From NCBI GenBank assembly GCA_037443545.1, contig JBBIOD010000088.1:1-7289 (forward strand): DNA of 7,289 bases, in the 5' to 3' direction. The notes under the pieces were generated by a model. It was not told the origin of the DNA. It saw nothing but the letters and a program-made list of their open reading frames with translations, and ran no database searches. The stretch is from JASEGV01 sp037443545. GTDB taxonomy: Bacteria; Bacteroidota; Ignavibacteria; UBA10030; BY39. Made by a program: the position numbers and the translations under genes. Position 1 is the stretch's first letter. Every line of letters begins with the position of its first letter. This document shows positions 5,962 through 7,289 of the stretch, one piece after another.

Positions 5962-7230
5962 ATGAAAAGAATAATTTTGATAATAGGATTACTGGTTCTA
6001 ATATCAGTTGAGAGCCAGTCGTATAACCGAACGCGTGTATCATTTGGGTTTTTCTATAATTCACTTGCTCCTTATGGAGATTGGATTGAGATAGACCGGA
6101 ATTTTTATGTATGGAAACCGATGAGAATTCGATATGATTGGAGGCCGTACTCGGATGGACGCTGGGCATGGACGCGGCAAGGCTGGTATTGGGTTTCGTA
6201 TGAACCTTACGGCTGGGCTGTGTTTCACTATGGGCGCTGGCATTACGATGATTATTATGGCTGGGTCTGGATACCTGGTTACGATTGGAGCCCAGCTTGG
6301 GTTGAATGGAGATACGACGACGATTACATTGGATGGGCACCGTTACCACCTTACGCAACTTTCAATATACGCGTTGGGATAATCTTTACAACTCATTGGG
6401 AATCACCAGTTCATCATTGGTCGTTTGTTAAGTACCGGCATTTTAGCTCGCCGCGTGTAAATGACTACTACGAACCGATAGAACGGTCGCAACGCTTTTT
6501 TGGAGATACTCGTTACCGCTCTGATTATAGATATGAAAATGAAAGAATTACCAATAGCGGTGTTGACAGAGAATTTATTGAACGCAGAACCGGCGAGCGA
6601 ATTCGAACTGCTGATATTATCGAAACACACGACAGGAAAACGGATAGGATAACCAGAGAAGGTGATCGTCCTAAAATTGAAGTGTACCGTCCGAATGAAA
6701 GAGAAATAGAGCGTAACAGACCGGAAAGAATAGAAGCACGCAAATCGGACAGAACTTCTACGCTTGAATTGGAAAAAGTTGACAGAACAATTTATAGTGA
6801 ACGTGGTACTGAAAAACGTGATTTAAGAGAGAATGAACAACCTGACGACAGAAGGATGCAAGAGAGGAAAGAGCCGACTAAAAGAGGACGTGAAATTTAT
6901 CGTGAAGAGAGAAATGAGAACAGGCAACAGAGTGAGCCGAGAAAACGTTCTGAAAGATACCGACCTCAACCGGAACCAGAACGGAAAGTCGAAGAACGCC
7001 GACCTGAAATCCAGAAAGAACGGCAGCCCGAAATTCAGAGAGAAGAAAGCCGACGTCAAGCGCCCGAACAGCGACGCGAAATTAAACCTGAGCGCCGAGA
7101 ACGCGAAATTGAGATAAGAAGGGAAGAAGTTAAACCTCGCGAATACCGAGAAGAACCTGCAAGGGAAAGCAGACAGAGAAACGAAGGACAGCGTGATGGC
7201 GGTAGAGAATCGAGAGCCCGCGAAAGATAG
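5962..7230 (+). CDS. Exported DUF6600-like Trp-rich protein with long Arg/Glu-rich tail
   Basis: 422 aa from the ATG at 5962. An ATG at 5935 is in frame and would add nine polar residues (431 aa). I prefer 5962 because it opens directly into a signal peptide (MKRIILIIGLLVLISVESQS, cleavage near SQS-Y); neither start has a strong ribosome binding site. Mature residues about 30-130 form a Trp/Tyr-rich module with 15 Trp in about 85 residues. Its recurring units include YGDW, YVWKP, GRWAW, YGWAVFHYGRW, YYGWVWIPG, WSPAWVEWR and IGWAPLPP, the pattern of DUF6600 (YXWXP-type) proteins. From about residue 165 the protein becomes highly charged and low in complexity. The last 131 residues contain 36 Arg and 33 Glu, with scattered Pro and Gln, and no Trp or Cys. 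PEIQKERQ-PEIQREES is a local imperfect duplication. Function is unknown; an envelope or periplasmic role is inferred from the signal peptide. The gene stands alone on the plus strand, followed by a terminator. Confidence 0.85.
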   Translation: MKRIILIIGLLVLISVESQSYNRTRVSFGFFYNSLAPYGDWIEIDRNFYVWKPMRIRYDWRPYSDGRWAWTRQGWYWVSYEPYGWAVFHYGRWHYDDYYGWVWIPGYDWSPAWVEWRYDDDYIGWAPLPPYATFNIRVGIIFTTHWESPVHHWSFVKYRHFSSPRVNDYYEPIERSQRFFGDTRYRSDYRYENERITNSGVDREFIERRTGERIRTADIIETHDRKTDRITREGDRPKIEVYRPNEREIERNRPERIEARKSDRTSTLELEKVDRTIYSERGTEKRDLRENEQPDDRRMQERKEPTKRGREIYREERNENRQQSEPRKRSERYRPQPEPERKVEERRPEIQKERQPEIQREESRRQAPEQRREIKPERREREIEIRREEVKPREYREEPARESRQRNEGQRDGGRESRARER

Positions 7231-7262
7231 TATTAATTTTTATTATTATTGTGGATAAATCT

Positions 7263-7289
7263 AAAAGGCAGTTGAAAGACTGCCTTTTT
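7263..7289 (+). terminator. Intrinsic terminator of the DUF6600-like gene
   Basis: AAAAGGCAGT (7263-7272) and ACTGCCTTTT (7279-7288) form a perfect 10-bp stem with a 6-nt loop (TGAAAG), running into a T tract at the window edge. It lies 32 bp after the TAG stop. The stem holds a GC-rich core and the T run on the plus strand, as expected for Rho-independent termination. Confidence 0.92.

Noticed and set aside
5939..6358. A 139-codon minus-strand frame opposite the DUF6600-like gene
   Set aside because: The plus-strand frame has a signal peptide, a recognisable Trp-rich domain and a terminator. The opposite frame has none of these and is best explained as a shadow.
6990..7060. A possible tandem DNA repeat or CRISPR-like pattern in the purine-rich tail region
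   Set aside because: The repetition is codon-level (PEIQKERQ/PEIQREES and scattered RRE units), with imperfect copies and no regular spacers, so it is coding low complexity rather than an array.
6833..7117. A plus-strand alternative frame within the Arg/Glu-rich tail, considered as evidence for a frameshift
   Set aside because: The main frame stays open without interruption to a stop just before a terminator and keeps a consistent R/E/P/Q composition. The alternative frame shows no family resemblance. Sequencing error cannot be fully excluded without reads.

Overview
The window looks like a piece of a draft or metagenome-assembled bacterial genome. It is AT-rich and contains exactly 100 N at 3215-3314, the usual placeholder for a scaffold gap. 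Its gene content fits a Gram-negative member of the Bacteroidota / Chlorobiota-Ignavibacteria (FCB) neighbourhood: a CBM9-like/DUF5916 outer-membrane-type protein, a long exported family C69 dipeptidase, and a Trp-rich DUF6600-type exported protein. That placement is an inference from protein families. There is no rRNA or other phylogenetic marker here, and MurA alone is not decisive by eye.

Layout. Four genes lie on the minus strand and read right to left. The first is a CBM9-like/DUF5916 protein (3370-5790, TTG start). A small hairpin follows it at 3341-3363. Next come the assembly gap and a C69 dipeptidase whose N-terminus, including the expected catalytic Cys, is lost in the gap (1667-3214). 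Then come murA (350-1612, GTG start) and a Gdx/SugE-type small multidrug resistance protein (11-331). murA and sugE are 18 bp apart and are very probably co-transcribed; the C69 gene lies 54 bp upstream of murA and may share the transcript. One gene lies on the plus strand, diverging from the DUF5916 gene across about 170 bp: an exported protein with a Trp-rich DUF6600-like head and a very long Arg/Glu-rich tail (5962-7230). It ends in a clear intrinsic terminator at the window edge.

How the genes relate. MurA makes the first committed peptidoglycan precursor in the cytoplasm, and Gdx is an inner-membrane guanidinium exporter. The other three products are predicted to be exported (periplasm or outer membrane). 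There is a loose cell-envelope theme, but nothing shows that the genes act together.

I found no CRISPR array, mobile element, tRNA, rRNA or convincing riboswitch, and no evidence of a new defence or biosynthetic system. The points most worth following up are the polyampholytic tail of the DUF6600-type protein, the TPR-like C-terminal extension on the C69 peptidase, and the gap that hides the peptidase active site.
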